64,000 nt of DNA from positions 682,001 through 746,000 of the forward strand of contig NZ_MQUS01000001.1 of the NCBI RefSeq assembly GCF_001953885.1, written 5' to 3'. Below the pieces are notes generated by a model, which was given only the letters and a program-made list of their open reading frames with translations, did not search any database and had not been told where the DNA came from. A program made the translations under genes and the position numbers. Numbering within the stretch: the first letter of the stretch is position 1; every line of letters begins with the position of its first letter. This stretch comes from Streptomyces sp. IMTB 2501 (GTDB lineage Bacteria > Actinomycetota > Actinomycetes > Streptomycetales > Streptomycetaceae). Shown piece by piece: positions 43,658-53,048 of the stretch.

Positions 43658-45172
43658 GTGTCCGATCTTGGGCGGCTCGTCGCCGGCCGGTACCTGCTGG
43701 TGGAGCGGGTGGGTAGCGGCGGCATGGGCACCGTGTGGCGTGCCGAGGACAAGCTGCTCGGCCGCCACGTGGCCGTCAAGAAGCTACGCATCCCGCCCCA
43801 TCTGCACGACGACGAGGTCCAGACCCTTCACGAGCGCACTCGCCGTGAGGCCCGCAGCGCCGCCCGGATCGCGCACCCCAACGTGATCGTGGTGCACGAC
43901 GTCGTCGATGACGAGGGCCTGCCGTGCATCGTCATGGAGTACATACCCTCGGTCACACTGAGTGACGTACTGAAGCAGCGGGGTGCGCTGCCACTCGGAG
44001 AAGTCACCCGGATAGGCCGAGCCATGGCCGCCGCCCTGCGCGCCGCCCACGACGCCGGGGTCCTGCACCGGGACGTCAAACCCGCCAACGTTCTGCTGGG
44101 CGACGACGGGCGGATCGTCCTCACCGACTTCGGGATCGCCATGGAGTCGGGAACGTCCTCACTGACCAAGTCCGGCGAACTGATCGGCTCCATCCGCTAT
44201 CTGGCACCCGAACGCCTCAGGAGCGCGAGCACCGGACCCGGTCCCGCCAGCGACCTGTGGGCCCTGGGCGCAACGCTGTACCAGGCGGTCGAGGGGCGGC
44301 ACCCGTTCCACCGTGACACCCCCATCGAGATCGCGTACGCCATCGCCACCGACTCGTACGAGCCTCTGCGCAGCGCCGGGGACCTGGCCCCGGTGATCGA
44401 GGGCCTGCTCGTCAAGGAACCGGAACGGCGCATGGACGTGGACGAGGTCGAGCGCCGCCTGGGCGATGTGACCGGGACACGAACTGCTCCCGTCGATGTC
44501 CCCACGCGGTCGGACGGTGCCGGCGACCTCGCGCCTCCCGGGCGAAAGGGCCGCGGCAAGCGCCGCCGTACGGCGGTGGGGGCGATCGTGGCGGTGACGG
44601 TCGCCGCCTGTGTGGCAGGCGGAGCGCTGTGGTGGCTCAAGGCCGTTGCCGATAGGCCGAGTTCGCACGCGGCCAGGGCCGGTTCCTCTGCCCCCTCTCC
44701 GAGTGCCGGCGCCTCCCTCCCGCCGCTGCCCACCGGATACCACCTCGCAACGGACAGCGGCTTCTCCGTACCCGTACAGGACGGCTGGACCAGCAAGACG
44801 CTCCCCGGTGGTGAAGTCGGCTACATAGACCCGTCCGGCTTGGTGGGTCTGCGGGTCAATGTCGTCCATTTCGCCGGTACCGACCCTCTGCAGCACTGGC
44901 GGGAGACGGAAGAGGACCAGACCCGCCGAGACAATCCCGGCTATGAACGAGTGAGGATGGCTCCGACAACCTTCCGCGGACGACCGGCCGGGTACTGGGA
45001 GTTCACGTTCGACGGCAGGGCACGGAAGTACCGGGCGGCGGAACTGGCCTTCGCCAGCGCCGACGGCACGCAGTACGTGGTCTACCTCTCCGCGCCGGAC
45101 GCGCAATGGCACAAGTACCGTCCGGCGTTCGACACCGCCGTCAACGGAGTCCACCTGAGCAACAACGCCTGA
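43658..45172 (+). CDS. Membrane Ser/Thr protein kinase (PknB-like kinase domain)
   Basis: 504 residues from a GTG with CAAGGAG upstream. Kinase domain 11-265: GSGGMGTVWRA (P-loop), VAVKKL (Lys), HRDVKPANVLL (catalytic loop), TDFGIA, and the APE reads APERL. The activation loop has Ser/Thr residues (TSSLTKSG). A Lys/Arg-rich linker precedes a TM near 306-326. The outer domain (about 345-504) has no PASTA repeats; it reads TDSGFSVPVQDGWTSKTLPG to VYLSAPDAQWHKYRPAFDTA, a PsbP/LpqN-like sandwich by appearance. Probably senses an extracellular ligand. No GpsB/PBP cell-wall genes nearby. Confidence 0.9.
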   Translation: MSDLGRLVAGRYLLVERVGSGGMGTVWRAEDKLLGRHVAVKKLRIPPHLHDDEVQTLHERTRREARSAARIAHPNVIVVHDVVDDEGLPCIVMEYIPSVTLSDVLKQRGALPLGEVTRIGRAMAAALRAAHDAGVLHRDVKPANVLLGDDGRIVLTDFGIAMESGTSSLTKSGELIGSIRYLAPERLRSASTGPGPASDLWALGATLYQAVEGRHPFHRDTPIEIAYAIATDSYEPLRSAGDLAPVIEGLLVKEPERRMDVDEVERRLGDVTGTRTAPVDVPTRSDGAGDLAPPGRKGRGKRRRTAVGAIVAVTVAACVAGGALWWLKAVADRPSSHAARAGSSAPSPSAGASLPPLPTGYHLATDSGFSVPVQDGWTSKTLPGGEVGYIDPSGLVGLRVNVVHFAGTDPLQHWRETEEDQTRRDNPGYERVRMAPTTFRGRPAGYWEFTFDGRARKYRAAELAFASADGTQYVVYLSAPDAQWHKYRPAFDTAVNGVHLSNNA

Positions 45173-45179
45173 CCGCGAT

Positions 45180-45561
45180 GATCGGAATGGCTGCGAAATT
45201 GCAGGCGCCGTGGATGCCGATGAATTCCCAGATTCCACGGCAGTAAAGTGCATAGAGCCCGGCGAAGGCTCTGAGAGCATCCAGCCACGGAAAATCACCT
45301 CTTCCACACCCGCCTGGAACGCGATCACCACCATCCACAGGGGCGCGAAGGTGACGAGCGCGGACCGCCGAAAGCGTCGCTCACTGCGGCCCATCCCACG
45401 GTGACCGCGAGGAAGAGTGCACTGACGGCCCAGGCCAGCCCCAGGGTGATGAATCGTCTGTGCTCGTAACGGATGACCCGGAAGGCCACCAGTGCCAGCA
45501 GCCCGCCGAACACAAGAACTTCACTCGGCGCCGAAGCCACCGCACCACGTGGGCTCCACAA
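45180..45561 (-). pseudogene. Decayed CPBP (CAAX-type) intramembrane protease
   Basis: Three frames carry consecutive pieces: VLVFGGLLALVAFRVI and LAWAVSALFLAVTVGWAAVS (frame 1), APLWMVVIAFQAGVEEVIFR then GWML (frame 2, with the catalytic EExxxR motif), and GIWEFIGIHGACNFAAIPII (frame 3, with the conserved His and Asn of the last helices). At least two frameshifts and a deletion after FRGWML. Such proteases often cleave membrane or bacteriocin-linked peptides. Its 3' end almost touches the kinase stop. Confidence 0.7.
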
Positions 45562-45686
45562 TGCCTAGCCGGTACGGCTGCGGGTGTCTCTGGGACTTCC
45601 TGGCGAGGCGACTGCGGAGGGCCGCACCCGTTTCTGCGGACCGCTGACCTGTTCCTGTCGGTGCCGGCGAATGCGGAAGTACGCCA

Positions 45687-48497
45687 CTACGGCTGATCGA
45701 TGCCGACGAGTGCTCGCGAGAGGTCTTTTCGCGTGGTGATGCCGAGTTTGCGAAAGGCTCGGGTGAGGTGGAATTCCACGGTGCGGCGGGCGACGAACAG
45801 CTCTGTGGCGATCTGCTGGTTGGTCATTCCCTCGGCGGCCAGGGTGGCGATACGGCATTCTCTGCCGGTGAGGGCGGACACGCCTGACTGCCGTTTGCGG
45901 CGTGGGCGGGCGCCGGTCGCGAGCAGGGCGCGGTGCGCGCGTTCGGACAGGGGCCGGGCATGCGTGGTTTCGGCCAGGTCCAGGGCCTGTCGGAGCCGGG
46001 CGCGGGATGCCTCGATGTCCCCGTGTGCGGAGAGGAGTTCACCCAGGTCGGTGAGAGCGCGGGCCAGGTCGAGGCGAGCCGGTGTCGATTCCAGCAGGGT
46101 GACCGCCTCGGTCAGCGCGGCGACGGCGGCCGGGCCGGTACTGAGCAGGCCGATGGCGCGCAGGCTCGTGGCGACGGTCCGGGGGCTGCCCCAGGCGCGG
46201 GCGAGCCGCAGCTCCTGCTGGGCCAGGTGGGCCGCGGTGGCCCGATGGCCGAGGCGCTGGTGGATCAAGGCGGCTTCGGAGCGCCAGGGGACGAGTGCCG
46301 GATTGTCGTAACCGCCTTCGGTCTGGCGGTGGCCGCACTCCTCCAGGTCGGCCAGAGCGGCCTCGGGCTGCCCCTGTTCGAGCCGCAGCCGGGCCCGAGC
46401 GGCCAGCAGTGCCGTCCAGCTCCAGTGCTTGCCGACCGGACCTTCGAACGGGGCCCGGCACACGCGGGCGGCTTCCCGGACGTCGCCGAGGTCCAGCAAG
46501 GCCTGGACGGCCAGGGCCGTCGCGTACGGCCAGTAGCGTTCGTCGGCGGATGCCGGATCAAGGACTTGTCCGATGTGGGCCAGGGCCCCTCGGGGGTCTC
46601 CCAGCCGGTGGGCCAGCTTGGCACGGACGGACACCAGCATCGACGGCGGCTGCCCTTCCGGTTCGGCAACGGCCACGTGCTCGTACCAGTGTTCGGCCTC
46701 GGTCAGCCGGTCGGCGTGCAGCAGTGCGCTGACCGCGAAGGTGCCCGTGAGCACGGGGTCCGAGGGCGGGCCGAACTGGGCCAGGGCACGTTCGGCCAGT
46801 GTGGCGGCGGTCTCGGAGCACTGACCGGTGAGGAAGGTCTTCACCGCGAGCGCCGCGAGCAGGAGGCGCTGACCGGGGGTGTCACCGGGCAGGTCGTTGC
46901 CGATACCGCCCCGGCCGATCCAGTCGTCCGCGAGCCGCGGGGTGTCCTCCAGCAGGAGAAGTATGCCCTGCGCCCACAGCCGGTACAGCGACTCACGGTC
47001 CGCGTCGGGAATCTCGGCCGCCAGCGCGTCCAGCAGAGCGACCGCCTCCTCACTGCGGCCCGTGCGGGTCAGCGCCTCGGCCAGGTGCGGGACCAAGTGC
47101 ACCCTGTCCGCGGGTTCCAGGCGCTCCACGGCCGCGCGCAGATGCTCGACGGCCGCGGCCGGGTTCGTCTGCACTTCCGCGATGCCCAACTGCGCCAGGA
47201 TCTCCAGCCGGTCGGCCTGGCTGGGCGGTTCGCTCAGCGCCCTGTTCAGGTACGCGCGGCAGTTGCCCAACTCGTGCTGTACTTGTGCTTGTTGGGCCGC
47301 AGCGCGCAACACCCGTACGCGCCACGGGTGCCCCTCCGGCTCGGTGGCGAGCAGCAGATCCGCCACCTCCCTGTCGTCGCCTCCGAGAGCCAGCAGGGCA
47401 TCGGCCGCTCGGGCACGCAGTTCGTTGCGCGCTGTCGTACTGGTCCGGAGCTGGAACGCCTCCCGCATCAGTGGGTGCCGAAGCTGCCACGGCGGACCCG
47501 GCTCCGCGAGACCGGCCTGCTCGAGCACGGTGAGCGCACCGGTCACGGCGACGGCGTCGAGCCCGGTGACCTCGCACAGCAGCGGCAGGCTGGTGGTGCG
47601 TTCGAGAGTGGCCACGGTGGTGGCCACCGGCGCGACCGATGACGAGTGCCGACGCAGCAGGACCGGCAGGTGGTGAGCGAGCAGCCGTAGTGCCAGCGCG
47701 GTCAGCCGCGGCAACTCGGAGCGCACCGGGGAGATCCCACTGCGGGCTAGATTCTCGGCGAGTACCCGCACAAGGTACGGATTGCCGCCCGTGATCAGGC
47801 CGTACAGAGCCGCCACCTCTGTGTCGAGTTCAACCCCCAGCCCGTCGGTGAGGTACTGCGTGACGGCGGCCGGCGACAGTGGCGCGGGCCGCAGACGCAG
47901 GCAGGCCGGGTGACCGGACAGCTCGGCCACCAGGCTGTCCTCGGAGTCGCTCTCTTCGGTGCGCACCGCGATGGCGAGCGATATCCGGCTGCCCCTCAAC
48001 CGGCGGGCCAGATAGGTCAGCCAGTGGAGTGAGCACGGGTCGGTGTGGTGGGCGTCATCGACCAGCACCAGCAGCGGCTGGCGCTCCGCCAGGCGCAACG
48101 CCAGCAGGTAGAGCCCGTGCAACTGCGCGAAGGGCACGTCGGATGAGTCGGTACAGGCCCAGCCCTGACCGGCCGACGGCTCGAAGACCGCCCGGGCGGA
48201 TTCGACGGCACCGGCCGACAGCAGGGGCGACCCTTGGGACTCGGCCGCAACCATGGCCGGTTCAAGGAGCTGGCGTACGACACCGAACGCCATGCCCCGC
48301 TCCAGGGCGCAGCCGTGGGCCTGGAGGACCATGAGCCCTCGATCGTGCCCGTGGCGCGCTGCCGCCGCCACAAGGGCGCTCTTGCCGACCCCGGCCGGGC
48401 CCTCGATCAACGCCACCGCACACTCGCCGTCACATGCCTGCTCGATCAGCGAGCCCAATGCGCCGAGCTCAGCGGAGCGTTCCAGCAGGGTCACCAT
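45687..48497 (-). CDS. LAL-family LuxR regulator
   Basis: 936 residues; the GTG at 48494 (GGAG six bases upstream) is as likely a start as the ATG at 48497. N-terminal STAND-type ATPase with Walker A GPAGVGKSAL (33-42) and Walker B in LLVLVDDAHH. The middle (about 400-850) is TPR-like helical. The C-terminal LuxR HTH (about 870-930): LTGRECRIATLAAEGMTNQQ, IATELFVARRTVEFHLTRAF. LAL proteins act as ATP- and ligand-gated pathway activators, often in secondary metabolism or sugar use. No obvious target cluster adjoins. Confidence 0.92.
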   Translation of the reverse strand: MVTLLERSAELGALGSLIEQACDGECAVALIEGPAGVGKSALVAAAARHGHDRGLMVLQAHGCALERGMAFGVVRQLLEPAMVAAESQGSPLLSAGAVESARAVFEPSAGQGWACTDSSDVPFAQLHGLYLLALRLAERQPLLVLVDDAHHTDPCSLHWLTYLARRLRGSRISLAIAVRTEESDSEDSLVAELSGHPACLRLRPAPLSPAAVTQYLTDGLGVELDTEVAALYGLITGGNPYLVRVLAENLARSGISPVRSELPRLTALALRLLAHHLPVLLRRHSSSVAPVATTVATLERTTSLPLLCEVTGLDAVAVTGALTVLEQAGLAEPGPPWQLRHPLMREAFQLRTSTTARNELRARAADALLALGGDDREVADLLLATEPEGHPWRVRVLRAAAQQAQVQHELGNCRAYLNRALSEPPSQADRLEILAQLGIAEVQTNPAAAVEHLRAAVERLEPADRVHLVPHLAEALTRTGRSEEAVALLDALAAEIPDADRESLYRLWAQGILLLLEDTPRLADDWIGRGGIGNDLPGDTPGQRLLLAALAVKTFLTGQCSETAATLAERALAQFGPPSDPVLTGTFAVSALLHADRLTEAEHWYEHVAVAEPEGQPPSMLVSVRAKLAHRLGDPRGALAHIGQVLDPASADERYWPYATALAVQALLDLGDVREAARVCRAPFEGPVGKHWSWTALLAARARLRLEQGQPEAALADLEECGHRQTEGGYDNPALVPWRSEAALIHQRLGHRATAAHLAQQELRLARAWGSPRTVATSLRAIGLLSTGPAAVAALTEAVTLLESTPARLDLARALTDLGELLSAHGDIEASRARLRQALDLAETTHARPLSERAHRALLATGARPRRKRQSGVSALTGRECRIATLAAEGMTNQQIATELFVARRTVEFHLTRAFRKLGITTRKDLSRALVGIDQP

Positions 48498-48836
48498 GAA
48501 CTCCTCGCACCGTCACCTGTCCTGCCCTGTTCTGTCCCGGAAGTCACCCGTGTGGAGGGAGAGGGAACGCCGGGACCACCGCAGCCGTGGGGAGCGCTGA
48601 GCAGATGTGTCCCGGGTGTTGGTTGGACAGCCGTACGTCGGTCGACCAGTGGTGAGCCGCGCCGATGCCCACGGCTGCTGTTTCCGGGTCGACCCGGGAT
48701 TCGACCGCGGTGGCTGCGACTTCGGCGCTCCCCCTCAGCCGGTGGTGTCACAGGAGGCAGGGCATGTCGGGGGAGCTGTGTGCTGCCGACGCGGTGCGGG
48801 GAGCAGCAGTGCCAGGACAGTGCTGCTCAAGTGCAC
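48498..48836. other. Gene-free interval
   Basis: 339 bp upstream of the LAL gene, after the transporter wreck. No protein-like frame was found; presumably it holds the LAL promoter. Confidence 0.4.
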
Positions 48837-49440
48837 TCAGGCGTAGATCCTCAACATGCCCTGGACGCCGAGTGGTTCGGTGAACAGGGTGCCGATCAGC
48901 GGCCCCGGTGCCACGCTCGCCCGGTCCCGTCACAGGGCCAGGCAGTCGGCTGCGGAGAGCGCACCGCCGAGCCAGGCGACCGACCTGCGCCGACTCCACC
49001 GGTCGCCGAGGGCACCGAGGACCACGACGAACGTCGGCTTGGGTTTCTCGGCGAGGAACGTGAAGCTGCCGAGGAGCGTCCGCTTCACGGCACTCCGTCC
49101 GGGCGGCGACAGCCCCCAGAAGGCGGCGCCGGCCAGCCATCTCCCGGCGCGGGTCCCAGGCGTCCGAGAGAGTGCCCGCGAGGAAGGCGCCGACCGCGGC
49201 GGCGATGCCGTAGACGGTGAGGACGAGGTCGATGCCGCTCTGGGAAGAGCTCCGGCCGACGAGGTGCGGCGAGAGTTGCCCGGCCTCCACGCCGTCTCCG
49301 ATCAGGAACAGGATCAGTCCGGGATACCCCCAGACCAAGGCGCGGGGAAAGCCCGTCCGGTCGGACAGCGAACGCCGTGGCGACGGCAGCGAGCCGCGCT
49401 CCGCGCGCGGAGGCCGGGTCGTAGTGAGGTTCTGGACCAC
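48837..49440 (-). pseudogene. Decayed MFS transporter, polyol/sugar type
   Basis: GTG 49440 has a good RBS (GGAGGT). The first piece, YPGLILFLIGDGVEAGQLSP then LTVYGIAAAVGAFLAGTLSD AWDPRREM (TM1, TM2 and the loop motif), matches MFS polyol/ribitol-type carriers. Later pieces in other frames include LGDRWSRRRSVAWLGGALSA and IGTLFTEPLGVQGMLRIYA, ending at 48837. Roughly two thirds of the 400-odd residue protein is gone. Divergent from an intact DeoR regulator, its probable former controller. Confidence 0.7.
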
Positions 49441-49533
49441 GGGGATACCTCCGTGCAGGTGCGGCACCTGGTTCGTGCCGCGGCGACGTGCTCTCGATGA
49501 AAACCACCCGGAACAATTCCTGTCAATGGATTG

Positions 49534-49565
49534 CCAAAATCTCACAGTAAGTGTGTGATGTTTGG
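49534..49565. promoter_or_regulatory. DeoR operator candidate
   Basis: Nested dyads: CCAAA (49534-49538) with TTTGG (49561-49565), and TCACA (49542-49546) with TGTGA (49554-49558). It lies between the transporter wreck and the DeoR gene and would fit a tetrameric regulator. Confidence 0.5.
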
Positions 49566-49617
49566 AGGTCTTAGAACGCACCGAGTCGAGCACACCACTG
49601 TCGAGGAGGATCAGAAG

Positions 49618-50415
49618 ATGAGGCCGGGCCGGGGGACCGAGGCCGACGTCGAGCAGCGCCGACTGAAGCTGCTGCAGCAGGTCATCGCCCAGGGCGCCGT
49701 ACGGATCGACACTCTGGCCGAGACCCTGCAGGTCAGCACCATGACGGTGCACCGAGACCTGGCCAACCTGGAATCCCGCCGGCTGCTGCACAAGCGCCGT
49801 GGCAGGGCCGTCGCCCTGCCGAACGTCACGCTCGAGACCGCCACACGGTTCCGCGAGTACCTCGACATCGAGACGAAGGAAGCGTTCGCCGAACGGCTCA
49901 TCCGAGAGGTCCAGCCGGGGCAGACGGTCCTCATGGACTGCGGCAGCACGCTCTTCCCACTCGCCCGCAGGCTGACCCGGATCGAGGGTCTGACCGTGGT
50001 CACCAACTCACTGCGCATCGCCGATCTCGTCGGCGGCGCCGACGCCGCGCCCGGCACGCGGGTGATCCTGCTGGGCGGCGCCTTCCGGGCCGACTTCGAG
50101 GCGTGCGCCGGCACGGACACGCTGCGCCACCTGTCCCGGATCCGCGCCGACGTGATGTTCTCCTCGGCCACCGCCATCCAGGGCGGCCGGCTGTTCCACC
50201 CGGACCAGGAGTGGGCGGACCTCAAGGAAGCCCAGCAGAGCGTGGCCGAGCGCCGCGTCCTCCCCGTCGACCACAGCAAGTTCGGCCGCACGGCCACCCA
50301 CGGCTACGGCGACGCCACCGGCTACGACCTGATCCTCACCGACGACGCCACCCCCGAGGACGAAATCCAGGCGATCGAGGCACTCGGCGTCCCCGTCGAG
50401 ATCGTCACCACCTGA
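49618..50415 (+). CDS. DeoR-family sugar regulator
   Basis: 265 residues from the ATG at 49618 (RBS GGAGGA). N-terminal winged helix: QRRLKLLQQVIAQGAVRIDT, LAETLQVSTMTVHRDLANLE. The sensor domain (about 80-260) keeps MDCGSTLFPLARRL, VVTNSLRIADLV and DHSKFGRTA, the phospho-sugar site of DeoR proteins. Length normal. It appears intact although the divergent transporter is wrecked, so it may now regulate another locus. Confidence 0.92.
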   Translation: MRPGRGTEADVEQRRLKLLQQVIAQGAVRIDTLAETLQVSTMTVHRDLANLESRRLLHKRRGRAVALPNVTLETATRFREYLDIETKEAFAERLIREVQPGQTVLMDCGSTLFPLARRLTRIEGLTVVTNSLRIADLVGGADAAPGTRVILLGGAFRADFEACAGTDTLRHLSRIRADVMFSSATAIQGGRLFHPDQEWADLKEAQQSVAERRVLPVDHSKFGRTATHGYGDATGYDLILTDDATPEDEIQAIEALGVPVEIVTT

Positions 50416-50668
50416 CTGTCGATCAGCTCGGGCTTGTTCACCCCGAGCAGCACACGATGCCGCGAGACATCCACTCCGATATTACGGAGAGTATTTATAT
50501 CATTGCGTATAGTGATCGATGTGCGTGTGTTGTGGTCGTTACCGGATCCGCGGTCCTGTGTCCTACTCCGCAGGCATCGAGGCTCATCCAGGCCGCAGGG
50601 ATCATGCGGCACCACACCCACATACCGGGCCGGACCTGCAGGTCCATAGAAAGGAGAGCCGAAGAGTG

Positions 50669-51811
50669 ATGCTTCAGCCAAAGGGCGGGATGCGTGGCCT
50701 GGCGGTCGGTGCGGCAGTCGTCTCCGGTGCCCTGCTCCTGACGGCTTGCGGGTCGAGCGGCAACTCTCGGCCAACCGCCACGTCGTCCATGGCGGTCTCG
50801 CCCGCCACCTCCGGTGCGAGCGGTGTCAAATGCGGCAAGCCGGCCACGCTGTCGGCTTCCGGCTCGACCGCGCAGGAATTCGCGATGAAGATCTGGATCA
50901 AGAGCTACACACGGGCATGTCCCGGTACCCGGATCAGCTACGAAGGCAATGGTTCCGGCGCGGGCCAGACCGATTTCCTCAAGGGCAGAACCTCCTTCGC
51001 GGGTTCCGACTCCGCACTGAGTGCGGCCCAGATCAGCCAGTCCAAGGGCGTCTGCTCCCACGGCGGCCGAGCTGTCCATCTGCCGATGGTCGGCGGTCCG
51101 ATCGCCATCGGTTTCAACCTGCCAGGAGTCAGGAGACTGGTCCTGGATGCTCCCACCCTGGCCAAGGTCTTCGACTCGCAGATCACGCACTGGAACGACC
51201 CCGCGATCGCGAAGCTCAACCCCGGCACCAAGCTGCCGTCGACGCAGATTCGGGTATCACACCGTTCCGATTCCTCAGGTACGACGGACAACTTCACCTC
51301 CTATCTGAGCGCTGCCGCACCGAGTGCCTGGCCGTACGAGCACAGCAAGCAATGGATGGCCAAGGGCGGCCAGTCCGCCAAGGGCTCCTCGGGCGTCGTC
51401 GAACAGGTGAAAGGGACCGAGGGCGCCATCGGTTACGTCGAGCTGACCTATGCACTCGCTCGCAACGTTCCCACGGCCTCGATCGCCACCGGAGCCTCCT
51501 CTCCCGTCGACGCCAGTGTCCTCACGGCTTCCAAGGCGATCGCCGCTTCCACGGCTGCGGGTTCCGATGACGACCTCGTGCTGAAGCTCGACTACGCGAC
51601 CAAGACCCCGGGGGCCTACCCGATCGACATGGTCACCTACGAGATCGTCTGCGACAAGGGCAACAAGCCGGCGACGTGGTCCGCCACCAAAGCGTTTCTG
51701 ACATACATCGCCGGCACGGGCGGCCAGCAGGACTTGAGCTTCGAGGGATACGCGACGCTCCCGGCCACGATCGTGAACAAGGTGCGCAGCACGATTGACG
51801 ACTTGTCCTGA
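50669..51811 (+). CDS. PstS-like phosphate-binding lipoprotein
   Basis: 380 residues from the ATG at 50669 (GTG 50666 possible), with AAAGGAG upstream. The lipobox LLLTAC attaches it to the membrane. SASGSTAQEFAMKIWIKSY binds phosphate oxyanion with the GNGSGAGQTDFLKGRTSFAG and RSDSSGTTDNF loops, all PstS landmarks. It would deliver phosphate to PstCAB, but no pstC, pstA or pstB follows; the next DNA is gene debris. The 253-bp upstream region contains an A+T-rich patch (50475-50520) with TATAGT, a likely promoter; no clear PHO box. Confidence 0.9.
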   Translation: MLQPKGGMRGLAVGAAVVSGALLLTACGSSGNSRPTATSSMAVSPATSGASGVKCGKPATLSASGSTAQEFAMKIWIKSYTRACPGTRISYEGNGSGAGQTDFLKGRTSFAGSDSALSAAQISQSKGVCSHGGRAVHLPMVGGPIAIGFNLPGVRRLVLDAPTLAKVFDSQITHWNDPAIAKLNPGTKLPSTQIRVSHRSDSSGTTDNFTSYLSAAAPSAWPYEHSKQWMAKGGQSAKGSSGVVEQVKGTEGAIGYVELTYALARNVPTASIATGASSPVDASVLTASKAIAASTAAGSDDDLVLKLDYATKTPGAYPIDMVTYEIVCDKGNKPATWSATKAFLTYIAGTGGQQDLSFEGYATLPATIVNKVRSTIDDLS

Positions 51812-51829
51812 AGCGTCGCCGTGCCGACG

Positions 51830-52585
51830 GCAGTCGCGGAGGATGCTCGGCATTGTCGTCCTGCCGTTCCGGGGCCAAACCGGACAGCCTGAGGAATCGG
51901 CGCCGCTGCTCGGCGGCCCGTCCGAAGGCGCAGGGGCCATCGGCGGTCCTGGACCAGGAGGCGCCGGTCCAGAACTCGGCCGGTGGTGCCCGATGTGCCC
52001 TGACCCGGCGGATGCGCTGCTCGACGTAGTCGTCCGGGCGGTAGTTGTCGGGGTCGCCGACGCCGGGCTCGTGCCGTTCCGCGATCAGCGGAGCCGGGCC
52101 GCGTCCTGCCGTCGTCAGCCCGCTGATGGCCACAGGGAACCACCCCCTGCCCGCGGTCGCACGGGCGGTGGAGTCCATGAACCCAGCCGCGGCCTCCAGC
52201 GGCAGCCGCGCCGGTACGGCGCTGGCGTGGCCGAGTCTGCGTGCCTCGACGGCCGCGCTGTCAGCACGGCGTGCTCGGGAGCGGTGAACCACTGGTCCGG
52301 GCCCATCTCCCAGCGGCGCACCGCCCGCTGACCCGCGAGCGTCTGTTCGGTGAGGGTCCGGCGGGCGACGCCGAGCTGGGCCGAGGCCTGGAGCGGCCCG
52401 GCGCCCCAGGCGGCGGCCGCCTGTTGCCGTCAGGCCTCCCACGCGGCGGCCGCCTGGCGCTCGCCCGCCGCGCAGGAGGCTGCGGCCTGGCGCTTGGTGG
52501 AGGCGAGGGCGAACACCCCTGTCAGCGCTCCGCCCTCGATGGCGGCGCCCGCGGTGATCAGCGCCGTCACCACGGCCTCGTCCAC
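51830..52585 (-). pseudogene. Broken conserved hypothetical gene
   Basis: Starts at GTG 52585 with VDEAVVTALITAGAAIEGGA, a single N-terminal membrane helix, then SCAAGERQAAAAWEA. An in-frame TGA lies at 52430-52432, and the same frame continues RQQAAAAWGAGPLQASAQLG to RRWEMGPDQWFTAPEHA. A frameshift near 52265 leads to LGHASAVPARLPLEAAAGFM and PDNYRPDDYVEQRIRRVRAH. One nonsense codon plus one frameshift. Actinobacterial protein of unknown role. Confidence 0.55.
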
Positions 52586-52615
52586 CCCTGCCCTCTCTTG
52601 TCGCGTCAGGCGCCG

Positions 52616-52921
52616 AGCGTAGCCAGCACCATGGACTCGGCTTCCTCCCCAAGGGCGGGCCGGGAACCATGCGTTGGCGGTGATGGTCACCCTTGATGCC
52701 GCCGGGGGCGGCGCCGTGGCCGGGCGCGTCGGTGAACACCATGATGGCAGGCTCTCCGGTGAGCGTCTCGGCGGTGACCTGGCGCGAGGACAGCTTGGTG
52801 AGCAGGACGAGGACCATGCCGTCCTGTCGGTGGTCCCCACTTCAAGCCGACGGGGACTTCGACCGGCGGGCGGCCGGTGTCCACGACCACCCGGTCGGTC
52901 ACGCTCGACGACAGTACGTGG
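52616..52921 (-). pseudogene. Phosphoglucomutase C-terminal remnant
   Basis: Pieces match bacterial alpha-phosphoglucomutase in order: VLSSSVTDRVVVDTGRPP and VEVPVGLKW (52921-52845), then LTKLSSRQVTAETLTGEPAI and TDAPGHGAAPGGIK, then (frameshifted) TITANAWFPARP, the substrate-binding ARPSGT region, and EAESMVLATLGA at the stop. The middle and the N-terminal two thirds are missing. Dead gene. Confidence 0.68.
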
Positions 52922-53048
52922 GGCCGGGCGGCGCGCCGTTTGTGCAGGCGCTCAGCCGGATTTCCCGGCCGAGCGCTTTGCGCGGGCGGCTGTTGAGTTC
53001 CGCGGCGTCCGCACCGAGGTCGTCGCTGCGAGCGCTTCGGGCAGTCGG

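Noticed and set aside
50436..50456. Possible PHO box (GTTCACCCCGA) before pstS
   Set aside because: Only one half repeat is present with no second copy 11 bp away, and it is more than 200 bp from the start.
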